From NCBI RefSeq assembly GCF_026738875.1, contig NZ_JAPQFJ010000005.1, forward strand, positions 148,956 through 212,955: DNA of 64,000 nucleotides, in the 5' to 3' direction. Below, one piece after another: positions 63,874 to 64,000 of this stretch. The first letter of the stretch is position 1, and every line of letters begins with the position of its first letter. The stretch comes from Clostridium brassicae (GTDB lineage: Bacteria > Bacillota > Clostridia > Clostridiales > Clostridiaceae). Made by a program: the position numbers and the translations under genes. The notes under the pieces are model-generated. The model ran no database searches and had not been told where the DNA came from. It saw nothing but the letters and a program-made list of their open reading frames with translations.

Positions 63874-64000
63874 GAGAGTGTAAAATAATCTGTGTAAACT
63901 CCATAAGAATTGATATAATATTCTTATAAAAATGGAGGGTGCACAGATTATGTCTTTTTCAAGAAAAGAACTTATTAAACAATTAATTAAAGAGACAAAA
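63874..64000 (+). mobile_element. IS256-family insertion sequence, left end only
   Basis: From GAGAGTGTAAAATAATCTGT the text is characteristic of clostridial IS256-type ends, followed by TATAAT, GGAGGG and a transposase start. The element runs off the window; the other end is not seen. Confidence 0.6.
63950..64000 (+). CDS. IS256-type transposase, first 17 codons
   Basis: The ATG at 63950 follows GGAGGG at 63934. The visible peptide is MSFSRKELIKQLIKETK, close to the start of clostridial IS256 mutator-type transposases I know (MSFSRKELIKQLIKE...). The catalytic DDE residues lie outside the window, so function cannot be judged. It reads away from the histidine kinase gene, and the inverted-repeat end lies between them. 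Confidence 0.65.
   Translation, partial: MSFSRKELIKQLIKETK

Overview
The window is AT-rich, low-GC Firmicutes DNA with strong AGGAGG-type ribosome binding sites. It almost certainly comes from a Clostridium. The CRISPR repeat family (both variants end GTATTTAAAT in the transcribed sense) is one I associate with C. botulinum, C. sporogenes, C. pasteurianum and their relatives; the species call is inference. Most genes lie on the minus strand.

1-31.2 kb is a large CRISPR-Cas island. It holds a complete type I-B operon (cas6-cas8b-cas7-cas5-cas3-cas4-cas1-cas2, 11784 to 2884) and a complete type III-B Cmr operon (18027-26399: cas6, a small SAM-lyase-like gene, a CorA-like membrane gene, cmr1 to cmr6). 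It also holds five CRISPR arrays (25, 18, 14, 8 and 16 repeats), all read on the minus strand from near-identical leaders at their high-coordinate ends. Only the I-B operon carries adaptation genes, and both modules must share the same crRNA pool. The III-B accessory genes, together with a Cas10 that keeps GGDD but has no HD domain, point to SAM-AMP (not cyclic oligoadenylate) signalling: Cas10 makes the messenger, the CorA-like membrane protein is the effector and the lyase is the off-switch. Around the arrays are decayed arrays and leaders, a repeated trailer module with covarying hairpins, a DUF7832-like gene, a DUF4250/NUDIX/pyrophosphatase-like cluster, a NUDIX pseudogene and an IS21-family element (26726-28907).

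31.3-51.9 kb is ordinary chromosome: small membrane proteins, two YbaK-type editing-domain proteins, an L,D-transpeptidase, an FAH-family hydrolase, an AraC/GyrI regulator, an ECF sigma factor with a membrane partner and an ABC-2 transporter, a TetR-CPBP protease pair with two operators, a decayed MerR gene, an Ada-type regulator beside a decayed alkA, a radical SAM protein, an esterase and an AraC regulator.

52-59.2 kb is an operon for an Amadori-type sugar amine: LevR-like regulator, sugar epimerase, mannose-family PTS IIA-IIB-IIC-IID and a SIS-domain deglycase resembling FrlB. 59.6-64 kb holds a lone flagellin, membrane and lipoprotein genes, a YhfC-type intramembrane protease, an AgrC-like GHKL histidine kinase apparently cut at its 5' end by an insertion sequence, and the first 17 codons of an IS256-type transposase.

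A structured non-coding element occurs twice, once inside the cas operon (between cas5 and cas3) and once at about 42.9-43.1 kb. No rRNA or tRNA genes were recognised.
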